64,000 nucleotides of DNA from Clostridia bacterium (GTDB taxonomy: Bacteria; Bacillota; Clostridia; Lachnospirales; Lachnospiraceae), in contig CAJTAK010000003.1 in assembly GCA_910574255.1 (NCBI GenBank), forward strand, positions 326,589-390,588, read 5' to 3'. A program made the translations under genes and the position numbers. The notes below the pieces were generated by a model. The model was not told the origin of the DNA and ran no database searches. It saw only the letters and a list, made by a program, of their open reading frames with translations. This document shows, one piece after another, positions 42,718 through 51,235 of this stretch (its first letter is position 1; each line of letters opens with the position of its first letter).

Positions 42718-43110
42718 TTGAGACTGAAAAACAAACTGCAGACGCCTGCCCCGGCAGGTAAGAAGCCCCGCCACAGGTTCTCCCCCGCAAAGGCAGCCTA
42801 TTATGCCTTCCTGAGTTTTATGATGTTCTTAATGACTACCCAGCCAGTCTATGCCACCGATGTGTGGACGAAAGCCACGGAGATCATGAAGGACGTCTAT
42901 AACCAGATCGTACTGATCTCCACTGTGGCCGCTATCGTCACCGCTTCGGTAGCCCTGCTGATGATGAACTTCTCCCGCTCCGGCCGCACGGTGGACGAAA
43001 GCCGCGCATGGCTGAAGCGCATCTGCATCACCTGGGCGATCTTAAACGGCCTGGGGTTCATCATGGCCTACATCACCCCGTTCTTTGCGGATGGCAAGTG
43101 GAGCGGCTGA
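42718..43110 (+). CDS. TrbC/VirB2-like transfer membrane protein
   Basis: 130 aa, starting at TTG 42718 (AAAGGAGGTCCACAAA upstream; no other start has a site). Basic N-terminus, then a signal-like helix (YYAFLSFMMFLMTTQPVYAT) with an Ala-x-Ala-like cut site, followed by two membrane helices (VLISTVAAIVTASVALLMM and ITWAILNGLGFIMAYI). This is the topology of a VirB2/TrbC pilin-like subunit. First gene of the rightward transfer operon of ICE B. Family from topology and position. Confidence 0.65.
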   Translation: MRLKNKLQTPAPAGKKPRHRFSPAKAAYYAFLSFMMFLMTTQPVYATDVWTKATEIMKDVYNQIVLISTVAAIVTASVALLMMNFSRSGRTVDESRAWLKRICITWAILNGLGFIMAYITPFFADGKWSG

Positions 43111-43132
43111 TGCCGGAAAGGAGTGATCATTT

Positions 43133-43843
43133 ATGGGTATTTTAGACGGAATTGTGGAGTGGATTGCCGAACAGGTAATGAACGGCCTTGACCTTATAAC
43201 CACCTCGGTCCTTGGGGCGCTGGGCTGTGACATGACCGTGTTCCTCCGTTACTTCCCTGCCGCCGAGACCATGTATAAGGTCTTTGTGGCGCTGGCTATC
43301 GGCATCATCCTTTTAAACTGGGTATGGCAGCTGTTTAAGAACTTCGGCCTGGGAGCCGGCATAGAAGCGGAAGACCCGGTGCGCCTGAGCATCCGCTCCG
43401 TCCTCTTCATCCTGCTGGCCTATTTCTCGGACGGGATCGTGGATACTGTCTTAAAGATTGGCGGAACCCCCTATCACTGGATCATGGATTCTGACCTGCC
43501 TGCTTTAAGTTTCGCGGACTTTAATTCGGTGATGTTGGCTATCATCGGTGTCTGCGCCAACGGTGCGGTGGCGCTGATCACGCTGATTATCGTTCTGATT
43601 CTGGCATGGAACTACTTGAAGCTCCTTTTGGAAGCGGCAGAGCGGTATGTCCTTTTGGGGGTACTGGTCTACACAGCGCCCGTGGCATTTTCCATGGGAG
43701 CCTCCCAGTCCACCTCCAACATTTTTAAGTCCTGGTGCCGGATGTTCGGCGGGCAGGTGTTCCTCCTGCTCATGAACGCCTGGTGCCTGCGGCTGTTCAC
43801 AAGCATGGTCGGGGCGTTCATCGCAAACCCGCTCTCACTGTGA
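43133..43843 (+). CDS. VirB6/TrbL-like conjugal transfer membrane protein
   Basis: 236 aa, about five or six membrane helices: VFVALAIGIILLNWVWQLF, SVLFILLAYFSDGIVDTVL, AIIGVCANGAVALITLIIVLI and YVLLGVLVYTAPVAFSMGAS mark them. It carries an essential-looking WCRMFGGQVFLLLMNAWCLRLF segment typical of the Clostridia ICE channel protein. AAAGGAGTG precedes the ATG. It should form the inner-membrane channel of the secretion apparatus with the neighbouring genes. Intact, but partner ATPases are missing in this window. Confidence 0.75.
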   Translation: MGILDGIVEWIAEQVMNGLDLITTSVLGALGCDMTVFLRYFPAAETMYKVFVALAIGIILLNWVWQLFKNFGLGAGIEAEDPVRLSIRSVLFILLAYFSDGIVDTVLKIGGTPYHWIMDSDLPALSFADFNSVMLAIIGVCANGAVALITLIIVLILAWNYLKLLLEAAERYVLLGVLVYTAPVAFSMGASQSTSNIFKSWCRMFGGQVFLLLMNAWCLRLFTSMVGAFIANPLSL

Positions 43844-43870
43844 GAAAAACAGAAAGGAATGACAACAACC

Positions 43871-44731
43871 ATGAAAAAATATAAAAAGGTACTTACTGCG
43901 GCCTTTCTGATGGCGCTCCTCCTCTGCCTGTCCTGCCAGACGGCCTTTGCCTTTTCGGAGAGTGACGCCCAGGCCCAGGTGGATGCGGCAGGCCGGGAGG
44001 CGGTATCGGGCAATGTCCTGGTCTGGTTCCTGTGCGCCATCGCATTCCTGAAAGTGTCGCAAAGAATTGATTCCTTCATGTCCAGCCTGGGCGTGAACGT
44101 GGGGCATACAGGCGGCTCTATGATCGCGGAGGCCCTGGTTGCCGCAAGGGGCGTGGGCGCTGTCCGCAACTTCTCCCGCCAGCATTTCGGCGGCGGCCAC
44201 AGCAGCAGCTCTTCCCATGTAAATAACGGCTCCGGCTCACCCGGAAGCCCCGGCAGTCCGGGCGGGTTTATGGCAGGCGGCCTTGTGGGGGTAGTCAGCC
44301 GGCAGGTCACAAACAGCGCCATCCGCACAGCCACCTCCCACACGGAAACAAACAGACAGGGCGGAAAGGCTCCCGGCGGTAGTATCGGTGGGTTTGCGTC
44401 TGCCATATCCGCCGGCATCGGGGGGAACATGTATGCGTCTTCCGTTGCAAAGGGCGGCGATTTTGCCAATAACGTCATCGGCACAGTAGCAGCCGGAAAT
44501 ATTTCCTCCATGGGCACCATGACCGGGGAAAAGGCTGCCCAGGCCCTCCATTCCTACATGGGCTATGCCGCCCTGGAGGAAGGCGCGCAGCATGTACCAT
44601 CCTTTACAGGCGTGGAGATCGGGGGCGGGCACATCACCGGCACGGAGATCTCGGAGGAACACCCGGAAGGTATTTCCTTCGGCATGTACCACGCAGACCA
44701 GTACGCTGCGCCGGAAGGGGCTTATTGGTAA
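43871..44731 (+). CDS. Secreted/membrane transfer protein, probably 3'-truncated
   Basis: 286 aa from ATG 43871 (MKKYKKVLTAAFLMALLLCL), with a signal peptide ending near CQTAFAF; a second ATG at 43859 is too close to AGAAAGG. One membrane helix follows (VLVWFLCAIAFLKV). The remainder is Gly/Ser-rich and low complexity (SGSPGSPGSPGG) and ends APEGAYW-stop. Family members I recall continue beyond this point with more repeats of this kind, and the transfer operon ends here, so a deletion junction at 44731-44745 is likely. A palindrome CTCACATCATGTGAG lies just past the stop. Confidence 0.6.
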   Translation: MKKYKKVLTAAFLMALLLCLSCQTAFAFSESDAQAQVDAAGREAVSGNVLVWFLCAIAFLKVSQRIDSFMSSLGVNVGHTGGSMIAEALVAARGVGAVRNFSRQHFGGGHSSSSSHVNNGSGSPGSPGSPGGFMAGGLVGVVSRQVTNSAIRTATSHTETNRQGGKAPGGSIGGFASAISAGIGGNMYASSVAKGGDFANNVIGTVAAGNISSMGTMTGEKAAQALHSYMGYAALEEGAQHVPSFTGVEIGGGHITGTEISEEHPEGISFGMYHADQYAAPEGAYW

Positions 44732-44771
44732 AACCAGTATAAGACCTCACATCATGTGAGATACAAGAGGG

Positions 44772-44803
44772 AAAAAATGCCCTGCATTTTTAGCGGGGCA
44801 TTT
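44772..44803 (-). terminator. Terminator of the MerR-family gene
   Basis: AATGCCC/GGGCATT stem overlapping the regulator's stop codon; on the minus strand it is followed by TTTTTCCC. Confidence 0.7.
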
Positions 44804-45629
44804 CAATTTCTATATGGCTATGGTGTTCCAGTGGTATTTGAAGCTCAATCAAATACTTTTCAGGGTTCTTCTCATTCCACGGGCCTCTATGCGCGATTTG
44901 ACGCATGGGGGCAGACATTTTGTATTCGCTGTTTTTCTGCAGCCATTCGGCAAAGGCAAGATAAGCTCCTTTTATATTTGCAAAATCGCCATAGACCATT
45001 GTGCAAGCCATATGCGGGACTGGTTCTGTCGTGCCAAAACAAAATGGGTCTATTGCCTTCCCCATTTCCTTTACCGGAGCGCACAGTTCAATATCAACAT
45101 CTGTCTCCCGAAATTCTGTATCGTAATAAATAGAAAATGTACTGCCCGTTATTTCTATTTTTTGCTCTCTCGTAAAAGCAGAGAGTTCTTTCCATAAGTC
45201 ACCCTCGGAATAGTAGTCTGGTACAACCCTCCTCAGGGACAGCACCTGATACCCAGGGATTGGCTTAATGGAGATGTGATAGTGCAGCTCTCCTTTGCCA
45301 CCCTGTATTTCACTTTTTGCAAGTTCGATCTTTTGCAGTTTTTCCTGTTCGGCCTGTATTGCATTTTCTATCTCCATGCGCTTTTTGTCGAGCTGCGTAA
45401 GAAGTGATTGCTCATCCTTCGTCAAAGCAAGCGCAATTTCTGAAACATTCAGTCCGCTGTCCCGCAAATACAGGATTTTATTCAGGCGCGGTATTTGCTC
45501 CACCGAATACAGCCGGTGTCCCGTCCACTTGTCAACCTCTGCCGGTGTCAGGATACCTGTCTCATCATAATAGCGGAGCATACGAACAGATACCTGCGTC
45601 AGCTTTGAAAATTCTCCTATCCTGAACAT
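44790..45629 (-). CDS. MerR-family regulator with GyrI-like effector domain
   Basis: 279 aa. N-terminal MerR DNA-binding domain: MFRIGEFSKLTQVSVRMLRYYDETG, HRLYSVEQIPRLNKILYLRDSGLNVSEI. A coiled-coil dimer helix follows (KRMEIENAIQAEQEKLQKIELAKSE). The C-terminal about 150 residues are a GyrI/BltR-like ligand-binding fold (IPGYQVLSLRRVVPDYYSE, VPHMACTMVYGDFANIKGAYLAFAEWL). BltR-like proteins control drug-efflux genes. No efflux gene adjoins it here; the neighbours are DUF3795 genes. Intact and probably functional. Confidence 0.88.
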   Translation of the reverse strand: MFRIGEFSKLTQVSVRMLRYYDETGILTPAEVDKWTGHRLYSVEQIPRLNKILYLRDSGLNVSEIALALTKDEQSLLTQLDKKRMEIENAIQAEQEKLQKIELAKSEIQGGKGELHYHISIKPIPGYQVLSLRRVVPDYYSEGDLWKELSAFTREQKIEITGSTFSIYYDTEFRETDVDIELCAPVKEMGKAIDPFCFGTTEPVPHMACTMVYGDFANIKGAYLAFAEWLQKNSEYKMSAPMRQIAHRGPWNEKNPEKYLIELQIPLEHHSHIEIEMPR

Positions 45630-45689
45630 TGTTTCACCTCCTGCTCCAGCTTAATGAGATCACTGTAAGTTGTCAAACGAATCGGTAGT

Positions 45690-46022
45690 CTATCCCCTCA
45701 GATTTTTTAGAGCATCGGGGTTATTTGAGATAATCTCTCCAACAGTCTGACAGCTTTCCATGTTTGGGCAGTCTCCACATGTCGCCACACCCTTTTTCAA
45801 TGCACACTGACGAATTCCGCAAAGACTATCGCAGAATACAGTTTTCATTCCATCAACACGACATCCTTCACAATTGATATGTTCAGGCAGAATGGGGGCA
45901 TTATTTAACTCGGCCCATAGTTTTGCAGTTTTCTCACGCAGCGCCTGGTCATCATTGATTGTTGCGAGATATGCATCACATTTCTCACAATCCAGCCCGC
46001 AGTATGCAATCATATTTCTCAT
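45690..46022 (-). CDS. DUF3795 Cys-rich protein
   Basis: 110 aa. Starts MIAYCGLDCEKCDAYLAT (after MRN) with clustered cysteines: YCGLDCEKC, NCEGCRVDG, FCDSLCGIRQCAL and TCGDCPNMESC. This pattern is DUF3795 (putative zinc- or metal-binding). Function is not known in the family. It is one of four related genes in 2.6 kb of this element. AGGAGGTACATAACC lies before the start. Confidence 0.85.
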   Translation of the reverse strand: MRNMIAYCGLDCEKCDAYLATINDDQALREKTAKLWAELNNAPILPEHINCEGCRVDGMKTVFCDSLCGIRQCALKKGVATCGDCPNMESCQTVGEIISNNPDALKNLRG

Positions 46023-46081
46023 GGTTATGTACCTCCTAAAGTCCTGATTTATTGTGTTCCTCCCATTCGGATTTCCTTATT

Positions 46082-46192
46082 TCATTTTTTCTGGCACTCA
46101 CTACATTCTCTGTTGTGAATAGAAATAATACCGCCACATTGGGAGCAGGTATATATTTCTTTCTGCATATCCATGAATTTTTCCAAACCCTT
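46082..46192 (-). pseudogene. C-terminal fragment of a DUF3795-type protein
   Basis: A 37-codon frame opens after an in-frame TAG (46193-46195) and reads LEKFMDMQKEIYTCSQCGG, then IISIHNRECSECQKK-stop. CxxC and CxxC knuckles match the C-terminal end of longer DUF3795 proteins. No ribosome site precedes it. It is a relic from deletion. Confidence 0.6.
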
Positions 46193-46206
46193 CTAAAAAC
46201 TGGAAT

Positions 46207-46581
46207 TTAGCGTTTCCCTGTCTTAATAAATTCAATCAGCTTTTCCACATCGTCAAAATCATCATAATCGCCAATAATTCCTTTACGATGATACAGGATT
46301 CCTCTCTTTTCATTTTCTTCAAGACAGTCAAGAAGACTTTCTATCCCATATCTTTTTATAAATAATGTAAATCCATATGGCTTGATTTTATTCAGCAACC
46401 CTCTTTTACAATCCATTTCACAGGCATAACAGCCTGGAAGTTCCTTCTCCATGGCGCATTTTCTGTTTTCACATTGAATGTAGTCAGGACAGGTATCCGA
46501 ATAGCAGCCATTGCATTTTTTATTTTCTGAACACAGGCAACAGGCAAGCCCACACCTTGCGATTCCTAATTCTCGTTTCAT
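46207..46581 (-). CDS. DUF3795 Cys-rich protein
   Basis: 124 aa. N-terminus ELGIARCGLACCLCSENKKCNG with CYSDTCPDYIQCENRKC and GCYACEMDCKRG shows the metal-binding cysteine pattern, as in the neighbouring genes. The C-terminal half is helical without Cys (KPYGFTLFIKRYGIESLLDCLEEN, IGDYDDFDDVEKLIEFIK). Possible start ATG 46581 with AAGGGAAAGA upstream. It may be an older paralogue of the other DUF3795 genes nearby. Role unknown. Confidence 0.75.
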   Translation of the reverse strand: MKRELGIARCGLACCLCSENKKCNGCYSDTCPDYIQCENRKCAMEKELPGCYACEMDCKRGLLNKIKPYGFTLFIKRYGIESLLDCLEENEKRGILYHRKGIIGDYDDFDDVEKLIEFIKTGKR

Positions 46582-46636
46582 TCTTTCCCTTCCTCAACTC
46601 TCGATTTGCTTGTTAGTCCACCATTCTACAATTCTA

Positions 46637-47113
46637 CTATTCAACCTCCACCTTATTTACAAGATCCAACTTATAACGCACAGCACCATGGTCTCTAAAT
46701 ATCGTTGCACTTGTAATACGGATTGCCAAAATAACGCAGTTTTCATCCTGCTCATTATTTGCATCATCGTACCAGTCTGCAAATGCTTCACGGAGTTTCG
46801 TTCTTAGGGCAGCGTTTTTGGGTTCCAAAACCCATCCGAGGTTTTCTCCAATTCCATGACCGTATATTCCCTCAAAGCAAACGGAAAACGCAACCTCTTT
46901 GTTTTGAGCGATCTGCTACATTTTATTTGATTTTGCCGATGTTGTGACATAAAACACGCCATCTTCATAATAAGCACTCACATCACGGACACCAGGGCGA
47001 GGAAATCCATCAGCGCCCGGTTCCGTAGTAATCGTTGAGAGCGCAATGGTGTTATCTTTCTTGTTGCCACAACTTTCTTCAATTAATTTCATTCCTTCTT
47101 CATATCTGTTCAT
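46637..47113 (-). pseudogene. Pyridoxamine 5'-phosphate oxidase-family gene with internal TAG
   Basis: From ATG 47113 (MNRYEEGMKLIEESCG; GGAGGAATTAACA upstream) the frame reads IALSTITTEPGADGFPRPGVRDVS, YYEDGVFYVTTSAKSNKM, then TAG at 46916-46918, and continues in the same frame QIAQNKEVAFSVCFEGIYGHGIG to EVE-stop at 46637. Without the stop it would be a complete FMN-binding PPOX-family protein. A point mutation inactivates it, unless the TAG is suppressed or a sequencing error. Confidence 0.75.
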
Positions 47114-47142
47114 TGTTAATTCCTCCATCCATTTCAATTTGC

Positions 47143-47625
47143 TTATTCGTCCACCATGCATTCACTATCCAGAAGTTTCGTCAAGTCCTCCACGGAAGCG
47201 TCCATTTTTACAGAAATCTCATCCATCGTCATACCCGAAGCAAGAAAACGCTTTATCACCATTTTCATATCCTCACCGACCTCTATGATATGCCCGTCCG
47301 GATCATAAAAACGAATCACCCTCTGGCCCCAGCTATGTTCGATCACTTCTCCCAGGTATTCCATGTCCGGGTATTCTTCCAGCCTGCGCAGAAATCCGTC
47401 AAAGTCCTGTTCCTCAAAGACAATTTCCGCATTGTTGGATTTTTTTAATACCTTTTCTTCGGGCAGGTTCACAAGCCAGTCAAAATCCTGCTGTAATGCC
47501 AGGCCGCAGGTAAAAGCGATATTCCTTCCGTAGTCCTGAAATACTTCCAGTCCAAACAGATCCTCATAAAATTTCCTCGCAGCCTTAATGTCGGCCACTG
47601 CTATCACCGTACATGTGTACTTCAT
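47143..47625 (-). CDS. VOC-family (glyoxalase-like) protein
   Basis: 160 aa. Residues 1-115 form two beta-alpha-beta-beta-beta modules of the VOC fold: VIAVADIKAARKFYEDLFGLEVFQD and WGQRVIRFYDPDGHIIEVGE. A C-terminal 45-residue extension (MVIKRFLASGMTMDEISVKMDAS) looks like a helix-turn-helix or UBA-like tail. Such proteins can be small-molecule resistance or isomerase enzymes; the metal ligands are only partly recognisable. AAAGGAATC is upstream of the ATG. Cargo of ICE B. Confidence 0.85.
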   Translation of the reverse strand: MKYTCTVIAVADIKAARKFYEDLFGLEVFQDYGRNIAFTCGLALQQDFDWLVNLPEEKVLKKSNNAEIVFEEQDFDGFLRRLEEYPDMEYLGEVIEHSWGQRVIRFYDPDGHIIEVGEDMKMVIKRFLASGMTMDEISVKMDASVEDLTKLLDSECMVDE

Positions 47626-47709
47626 AGAATGATTCCTTTCCGCTTTACTTTTTCTAATTCTCTTTTACTGTTAGCTGTTTCTGATACAAATAGCGCTGTA
47701 TCCAGATTG

Positions 47710-48258
47710 TCACTTTTTCCTGTGCAGCTTCAGTTCAACCTTTCTATGGGATGCAATCTCCGAAAGCACCCCTGCTGCAAAAGCACTTTTCTCTTTGAGC
47801 GTAAGGGTTTCCATATCTGGTCTGCTCTCGGTCTCCCTGAGTGCCTCCCTAAGTTCCTGCAGATTCAAAAGGTTTACCGCAACGCAAAAAAAGGTCTTTT
47901 TACGGCCGTCATTATAGCCGGACAATAAAATATCCAGTATTTTCATCTTTTCCATCTGCTCTGTATTGTAGGCTTCGGCCCCAAACTGCCGGACCTTTTC
48001 CAGATCAGCCCTTCGGTTGCGATGTGTAATAAAGGAATCGAAATCGTCAATATGTTCATATTTTTCACATGGGTACTCCCTACATTGACAGCAGTATTCT
48101 ACTCCGTTGTGCTCCATGCTGCACCTTGCGATCCTGCACGACTGATTTCCTTCTCCTCCACCGCAGCCGGGGCAGTTTTTGTTCAAAAACATGGGGCAAA
48201 GCCCACAATTCAGACCACAAAGGGACAAGAACTGATTTTTCCGGTTAAATCCTTTCAT
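47710..48258 (-). CDS. DUF3795 Cys-rich protein with long C-terminus
   Basis: 182 aa from ATG 48258 (MKGFNRKNQFLSLCGLNCGLC; GGGAGGCATC upstream). Cysteines: CGLNCGLCPMFLNKNCPGCGGG, NQSCRIARCSM and YCCQCREYPCEKY. Then a helix-rich part (LEKVRQFGAEAYNTEQMEKMK) and a basic tail (VELKLHRKK). First gene of this cargo cluster as read. It ends a cluster of metal-binding-type proteins, suggesting redox or metal sensing. Actual function unknown. Confidence 0.82.
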   Translation of the reverse strand: MKGFNRKNQFLSLCGLNCGLCPMFLNKNCPGCGGGEGNQSCRIARCSMEHNGVEYCCQCREYPCEKYEHIDDFDSFITHRNRRADLEKVRQFGAEAYNTEQMEKMKILDILLSGYNDGRKKTFFCVAVNLLNLQELREALRETESRPDMETLTLKEKSAFAAGVLSEIASHRKVELKLHRKK

Positions 48259-48444
48259 GATGCCTCCCAAACAGCCTGCCTGTACCCGATTTGACAAGTA
48301 ACAACTGAATCCTCTCTGGTAAACAAAATATAGAAAATTATATCATTGTCTATGGAATTTCACAATCGAAATGGTATAAGTGGTCGAATGAAAAATACTG
48401 GAAAGAAAAACAGGATTGCAGGTTCCAACCATCTTTTCTATCGC

Positions 48445-49650
48445 TTATAGAGCCTCCATATCAAACAGGCTTAATTGTACCGGCTGCTCTTTTTTCTCCT
48501 TTTCTTTTAGCTGGCGCATTTTTTCCAGTTCCGCTATCCTCTCTGGCCCCAGCCATTTGTCTGCATGGCGCCGGTCTGTGCTGTATTCCTTCAGGCTCTC
48601 ATATCCGTTCTCCAACAGTTTCTTTTCCAGGCGTCTGACTGCGGACTCCCGTGACTGCCACCATCTCTCCCTTTTATTCTCTGAATCCCGTTTTTCCATA
48701 TCGGAAGCATGCACAATCTGGATTCCATTCCGGATATCCTCCAGGTCCTGCATCAGATCCCGGCTTTCCCTGCGCTCTGCACGGACATTCTGGATCTCAA
48801 AGGAAAAAGACCGGCCGTAGTATTCAGAGAAAAAGTGTTCCGTAAAATAGTGGTTCCTCACTCTCTCCTTTATCCTGTCCTGACAGAGCCTGGCGCATAT
48901 CTTACAGATATCCATGCTCACCGGATGGTTAAAGAGCTTTTTCCCTTTGATGATCTGGGTATCTATCTGCCCCTCAAACAGTGTTCCATTCAGGTCATTT
49001 CTGAGATAGGATATCTTCACATCATAAAATACATTCCCTCTTTTCTTATCCAGTTCATGCCCCAGAACCGGACACATCCCTGCACATCTGCTTAATCCGC
49101 AGTAATACGGGTCATAATTCATCTCCCATTCCAGTGTATCCCGGTTGAACCTCATATGCTCCCGGCAGACGCGCCCCTTCCTCTGCAGTCCAAAACTAAT
49201 CTCCTGTCTCCGTATCTCATCATCATGCAGTTTTAAGATATGCTCTACACTTCCTTCATAGCAATATTCTTCTTCGGCCATATGAACCTCACACTCATAT
49301 CTGAGTACCTTGTTCTCCTGAAGATATTCATGTTTCAGCTTACATTCTTTCTTTTCATAAGGGCAGTGGATGGTAGCCATATCATTTTCAAAAGTCCACT
49401 CAATCCCCATGTAGCTCATGTTGCTGTGGCACTGGAGCCCTTTGCACTGCAGGCCGCAGGGTGTCTTAAAGGTCTGCTCAAATATCCACCATTTTTCATA
49501 AGTAAAGCCCCCATCATAATTATCAAGAGTCTTTTCCTGCCACATGGGTATGTCAACCCTTACATAGTCTGGATGGTGCTCTGCGCTATAACCTTCCTCC
49601 AGCAGCCGTTTTGTCAGAGCATTGTATTCCTCATATTCCTTTTCTCTCAT
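48445..49650 (-). CDS. Cys-rich 401-aa ICE protein with C-terminal sliding-clamp motif (copy B)
   Basis: Paralogue of 29417-30622 with the same length, the same Cys clusters (TPCGLQCKGLQC, IHCPYEKKEC, YYCGLSRCAGMC, CARLC) and the same end, QPVQLSLFDMEAL. Substitutions are scattered and mostly conservative, and the QLSLF clamp-binding-type motif is unchanged, which argues for selection. The gene follows the 67-aa gene after 11 bases and leader RNA copy 3. Downstream of it the long ICE operon and its own leader copy are missing, replaced by the cargo gene cluster. Confidence 0.7.
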   Translation of the reverse strand: MREKEYEEYNALTKRLLEEGYSAEHHPDYVRVDIPMWQEKTLDNYDGGFTYEKWWIFEQTFKTPCGLQCKGLQCHSNMSYMGIEWTFENDMATIHCPYEKKECKLKHEYLQENKVLRYECEVHMAEEEYCYEGSVEHILKLHDDEIRRQEISFGLQRKGRVCREHMRFNRDTLEWEMNYDPYYCGLSRCAGMCPVLGHELDKKRGNVFYDVKISYLRNDLNGTLFEGQIDTQIIKGKKLFNHPVSMDICKICARLCQDRIKERVRNHYFTEHFFSEYYGRSFSFEIQNVRAERRESRDLMQDLEDIRNGIQIVHASDMEKRDSENKRERWWQSRESAVRRLEKKLLENGYESLKEYSTDRRHADKWLGPERIAELEKMRQLKEKEKKEQPVQLSLFDMEAL

Positions 49651-49661
49651 TTTGTTCCTCC

Positions 49662-49865
49662 TTATAATCCCTGGCAGGGACGCATCCCAAAATAGTTTTC
49701 CATGCGGTCCCGCAGCCTTTCTGCCGACATATCATATTCTCCGGCAATACAGGATTCACAGCACGTGTATTTGTACGCCAGGGTTTTCGATAACCAGGCA
49801 TCCCAGCTGTTTAACTGTCTGCCACATTTGTTACAGTCCTGATCCAGCCATCTTACTTTCCGCAA
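49662..49865 (-). CDS. 67-aa zinc-finger-like protein (copy B)
   Basis: TTG start at 49865 (AAGGTGGAGAGCGA upstream). CNKCGRQLNSWDAWL and CCESCIAGEYD keep the four-Cys pattern, and MSAERLRDRMENYFG is the tail. Five or six substitutions separate it from the ICE A copy. A longer in-frame opening to 50090 crosses the leader RNA and is rejected. Likely acts with the 401-aa protein. Confidence 0.65.
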   Translation of the reverse strand: MRKVRWLDQDCNKCGRQLNSWDAWLSKTLAYKYTCCESCIAGEYDMSAERLRDRMENYFGMRPCQGL

Positions 49866-49941
49866 TCGCTCTCCACCTTCCTTTCTTTCTTGTGAATGTT
49901 GTTGTATCCTTATATGCCTTCCGGCTTTCAGGCAGCAAAAA

Positions 49942-50181
49942 AGCAGGAATGACTCTCTGATATTCCTGGCGTCCGTAGTTTCCTGTGAACCCGTGTCATT
50001 CCTGCTCTGAAAAGAGATAATAAAATTTTCCAAAATAAAAACCAGCGGTATATCACTCACAGGGCGTAGTGATACTGCTGGTACAATCATACAAACTTAA
50101 CGGCGTGTGCAATGCGGAAGTTTGCCATATACAGGCAATTCCGACTATATCCACAAAAGGATGCGCACAAAAATCAATTAC
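49942..50181 (-). ncRNA. Structured double-terminator leader RNA, copy 3
   Basis: Same order of elements: conserved UUGUAAUUGAUUUUUGUGCG start, UUGCACACGCCGUUAAGUUU block, terminator 1 at 50037-50082 (ACCAGC/GCUGGU with AUCACU/AGUGAU, then U5AU4) and terminator 2 at 49942-50006 (AGCAGGAAUGAC/GUCAUUCCUGCU, then U6). The outer pair of terminator 1 is A-U here, G-C in copies 1 and 2: compensatory change. It precedes the 67-aa/401-aa pair of ICE B. Confidence 0.78.
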
Positions 50182-50187
50182 AAGGGA

Positions 50188-50237
50188 AGTGTAACACAAG
50201 ATATGGAATCAGTCAACAAAAAGAAACTATATATAGT
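50188..50237 (-). promoter_or_regulatory. Promoter and palindrome, leader copy 3
   Basis: -35 TTGACT (50211-50216), 17-bp spacer, -10 TACACT (50188-50193). ACTATATATAGT at 50226-50237 is again exactly 9 bp upstream of the -35. Confidence 0.8.
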
Positions 50238-50275
50238 AAAAAACCGATTGATTCTCGTTTTTGAAAATCAATCGG
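50238..50275 (-). terminator. Terminator of the type I CBASS unit
   Basis: CCGATTGATT (50244-50253) pairs with AATCAATCGG (50266-50275), followed on the minus strand by TTTTTTAC. It lies directly against the palindrome of leader copy 3, separating the defence island from the leader. Confidence 0.8.
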
Positions 50276-50288
50276 CTATGTAAAAATA

Positions 50289-51206
50289 TTAAAATGAACA
50301 TGTATATTTCCTATGTTGATACATTTCTTTCCTCGGTCTGATAAGGGAATTCGCATTCTCCATCAATATCTTTTTTGTATGATCCCCTATCTTTTCTGCC
50401 AGCTCATTGCTACCTGCTTTTACTCCCAAAGATTTTATTTCTTCATCAGATGCGAATATATATTTATCTGACGTTTCTCCCATCAATGTTATAAATTGTT
50501 TCTCCTGCTCCTCAGTCAATTCAACTTGGACAACGTCCGCCAAAAGCAATTCATAACACTGAAAATGTTCCCCATACCTAAAATCTGTCATATGGCGCCC
50601 ACAATAAGTATAAGTCAGTGTCCCAAATGTTTCCTGTGCTAAAATCCTTGTATTAAATATTTCTTCTTTAAATTCACGATTCAAATCAGTTATCATTTCT
50701 CTATCTGATGTCTCATCAAACCTTCTTACAAATCTTCGTAAATACCGATTTTTAAATCGAAGTCTATAATCTCCTTTTGATGATTCATCTACTGGAATTT
50801 TATTATCATCTTCGGCAAAAAAATTTTGTCTTAAATAATTCGCTTCTTCCGAATGTACTTTATATACACCACCCACAGGCTGATATTTGCCTGTCCCACG
50901 TTCATTCCTTACTAAAAAGTATTTTCCATTAACTTTAATCCTAAATAAATATGCAAATGAAATTCTCACTTCTGTATTTTTATCAATAATTTTCCCCCGC
51001 TGAAGTTTTCTTTGAGAAGCTTTCCAACTTGTATTATCTGTAAAATCGACAATGCTTGCCCAAAGAGGCTCCAATGTAAATCCTGCAACTAACCCACCTA
51101 AAGAACTGCCAACAGGCAAATCATTTATTTCAAAAATTACCATTATCAAGATTGCCACTACGGATAAAACTAATAAAGCAACACATTTTAGTATTTTGGC
51201 TTTCAA
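50289..51206 (-). CDS. cap16: Cap16: two-TM NUDIX-type CBASS effector
   Basis: 305 aa. Two N-terminal membrane helices (about 7-25 and 35-50; VALLVLSVVAILIMVIFEI) precede a large soluble domain. That domain carries NUDIX-like DREMITDLNREFKEEIF, keeping the REFKEE core of the Nudix box, with the ligand-binding pattern RFKNRYLRRFVRR before it. It matches the SMODS-associated NUDIX (Cap16-type) effectors, which bind a CD-NTase-made cyclic nucleotide and disrupt the membrane. It lies 29 bases downstream of the AGS-C CD-NTase. No Cap2/Cap3 in this unit, so type I CBASS. Confidence 0.8.
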   Translation of the reverse strand: MKAKILKCVALLVLSVVAILIMVIFEINDLPVGSSLGGLVAGFTLEPLWASIVDFTDNTSWKASQRKLQRGKIIDKNTEVRISFAYLFRIKVNGKYFLVRNERGTGKYQPVGGVYKVHSEEANYLRQNFFAEDDNKIPVDESSKGDYRLRFKNRYLRRFVRRFDETSDREMITDLNREFKEEIFNTRILAQETFGTLTYTYCGRHMTDFRYGEHFQCYELLLADVVQVELTEEQEKQFITLMGETSDKYIFASDEEIKSLGVKAGSNELAEKIGDHTKKILMENANSLIRPRKEMYQHRKYTCSF

Positions 51207-51235
51207 TTATCTCCCGCCTTCTATTATCTCCATTT

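Noticed and set aside
46916..46918. Recoded TAG (pyrrolysine-type) in the PPOX gene
   Set aside because: No pyl genes or insertion element visible, and nearby pseudogenes make a plain nonsense mutation more likely.
49662..50090. A 142-aa protein covering the 67-aa gene and leader copy 3
   Set aside because: The upstream 75 codons overlap the terminators of the structured leader, have no ribosome site, and the copy in ICE A does not stay open.
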